A stretch of DNA of 64,000 bases from Cymbomonas tetramitiformis (lineage: Eukaryota; Chlorophyta; Pyramimonadophyceae; Pyramimonadales; Pyramimonadaceae), in assembly GCA_001247695.2 (NCBI GenBank), contig LGRX02029370.1:20852-84851 (forward strand). The letters are read 5' to 3'. Below, in pieces: positions 62,321-64,000 of the stretch (position 1 is its first letter; each line of letters starts with the position of its first letter). Made by a program: the position numbers and the translations under genes. The notes beneath the pieces were generated by a model that worked only from the letters and a program-made list of their open reading frames with translations, was not told where the DNA came from and made no database searches.

Positions 62321-62642
62321 TCTTTTCAAAGAAAAACTCAAACGCAAATGTAAAACGTACCACATGTCCTAATTTTTCACGGGGAACTTCGTCGTGAAGT
62401 TAGAATTCACGTCCGGTCAACCGTCGTTCCGGAAAACGCACCTCTGCAAAAACTGTGACCAAAGGCATGACCTATCCAAGGGAATACGCAACTTTCGGAA
62501 AAGTTGTCCGATGAACGCAAATGAAAACGCAATTCGGGGTAGTTCTTCGCAAGGAAAGCGCCTGTTGCGTCACAATTGCCGGCAGGTTTCTCGTTTTCCC
62601 GCCAGCAAAAGGTCTGCGAATCTTGGCAGAAAATAAAAGAAG

Positions 62643-62831
62643 GCTTTCGCCTCCAAACAAAAGGGGTACGAGAAAGATAGCGCACCTTTAATGTGTGGCA
62701 CCTCGGACTTGCACCGAGATCTCCAAACCAAGATGGTTTGGTGCTCTACCTTTGAGCTAGTGCCACAAAATTCTGTTGGGTTTGAAGATTTTCTGTACCC
62801 AAGTAAGGTAGGGTTCCTAGGTGACAACACA
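62643..62831 (-). repeat. 189-bp repeat carrying a tRNA-like sequence, copy 2
   Basis: Direct copy of 62132-62320, 511 bp downstream. The 322 bp between the copies are unique. Confidence 0.85.
62695..62766 (-). tRNA. tRNA-like cloverleaf, second copy
   Basis: Same 72-nt structure as 62184-62255 with one change in the 5' end (GTGGCACTAGC for GTGGCATTAGC), which turns the last acceptor pair from T-G into C-G. Same abnormal anticodon loop. Confidence 0.5.
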
Positions 62832-64000
62832 CGTCCTTTGCCTCCTCGAAGAAAGACCGCTGTCTCCCGTTTTCTCCATTGCAGCTTGCTGCTTTTTTCT
62901 TTTTAGCTCTCTTGCGAGAGTCAACCGCTCGTTTTCAAATCGTAAAGAACTTCAAGTCAAACACGACTTGGTGTGGCGCAGGCAACATGCGGGATATCTC
63001 GCCTTGCATATCATCATCGTGCGCAATCGATCGCAAGCGCCATCGACTCGTCGTGATGACGGCCATGGCCATGCATGCGCTTTCGCTATCTTATTATCTT
63101 AGTTTATATTCATGCACTCATCACCTGCTTGCCATGGAATTTCTATCATTTATACCGCGACTGTATGCCTTCCCCCATGTTCTCGCAATTTATACACGTC
63201 GATTAGCCTTTCTTTAAATTTATACAAGCGTTTAGGCTCTCGATCTCAGATTCTCGCCTGTCTCCGCGGCTTTTAGGGGCGTATTTAGGACACCAAATCC
63301 CAATTACCCAGCTTTAGGGGGCATTTTGGCACTTTAGGACCATTCTCGATTTTTTAGTAAAACTTAGTGAATTTTAGTTAGAATCCTTGTTCAAGTGTTA
63401 CATTGATCATTAACACTTGCTGATTTAGTGTAATGTCAATATATATATATATCTAGAACATGTACTGAGATAAATATTGGGGTAAGTACTGTGATAAGTA
63501 CTATCATGTATAGTTACCGTGTATACTATATGTTGTGTAAACATTGTGTACACTGTATATTGTGTATGTACATGTTGTGTACATGTTGTGTATATGTTGT
63601 GTATGTGTTGTGTACATGTATACATTGTATGTTGTGTACTTACTGATTGAGCAGTGCACATCTGAAGTAAATTGATATAAGTTAAGTTAGGTTAACTTAC
63701 TCATGCATGTGTGTCTGTATACCACTGAACAGCATGTAACACGCATGATTTATATCAATATGTTTAGTATACTGTAATCTTGTACATCTCATCATGATGG
63801 ATGATGAGTTACATAGTGGATTTTCACAAATAGCTCCGATGTATATCCAACCTCTGATTAACAGAAGAACAGCTGTCATATCTAAATCCTGTGATAGAGG
63901 ACCCCTACGTTTCTAGACGGGTCCAATACACGTGTTGAACACGTATTGGAGGCATATTGGAGGCATATTGAAGACGGTATGCTAATATCTGGACATTCCA
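62832..64000. other. AT-richer tail with low-complexity TGTGTACATGT tract
   Basis: 63425-63660 is TGTGTACATGTTGTGTATATG-like simple sequence. No protein or RNA gene recognised. Confidence 0.6.

Overview
The window is nuclear DNA of a eukaryote. It has spliced genes with GT-AG introns, a Tousled-like protein kinase, LTR retrotransposons primed by an initiator-methionine tRNA, and several superfamilies of cut-and-paste transposon. The chromodomain Ty3/gypsy elements, captured DNA methyltransferases, high-GC exons and GC-rich minisatellites fit a green-lineage alga (prasinophyte or streptophyte type). That placement is inference; there is no rRNA or organellar marker to fix it. Most of the 64 kb is mobile or repetitive DNA.

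Layout. 0.2-3.5 kb: 3' part of a Tousled-like kinase gene (+), eight exons joined in frame. 5.6-6.2 kb: a fold-back element with CACTG ends. 6.2-19.9 kb: a complete young Ty3/gypsy retrotransposon (13,725 bp, minus-strand coding) with two nearly identical LTRs, a CAGTG target duplication, PBS and PPT. It encodes Gag, a Pro/Ser-rich ORF, protease-RT, and RNase H - adenine-methyltransferase-like domain - integrase - chromodomain - cytosine-C5-methyltransferase-like domain. 20.9-24.2 kb: a CCCH zinc-finger gene and a second multi-exon gene (both -). 25-27 kb: weakly supported hypothetical exons. 28.4-34.3 kb: a Gag-only ORF with a 181-bp satellite, bracketed by 198-bp direct repeats. 35.9-36.6 kb: a small non-autonomous transposon. 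36.7-38.6 kb: minus-strand exons, one with a PHD/chromo-like end. 40.7-47.4 kb: a decayed second gypsy element split by an intact 3.8-kb piggyBac-like transposon. 47.5 kb: a fossil of the same adenine-methyltransferase-like module on the other strand. 48.3-60.7 kb: a 12.4-kb CACTA/EnSpm-like element with 26-bp TIRs, a multi-exon transposase gene, a decayed second gene and large sub-terminal CATGGACCC arrays. 60.7-64 kb: duplicated hairpin-bearing repeats, a duplicated tRNA-like unit and low-complexity DNA.

The most interesting object is the 6.2-19.9 kb retrotransposon. It appears to combine a chromatin reader (chromodomain) with two chemically different DNA-methylation writers (N6-adenine type and C5-cytosine type) on one pol polyprotein. 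The piggyBac-like element and its 678-bp relative form an autonomous/non-autonomous pair. They share TGTCCACTACCC termini and have perfect 4-bp target duplications (TTGA, TTGG) rather than the canonical TTAA.
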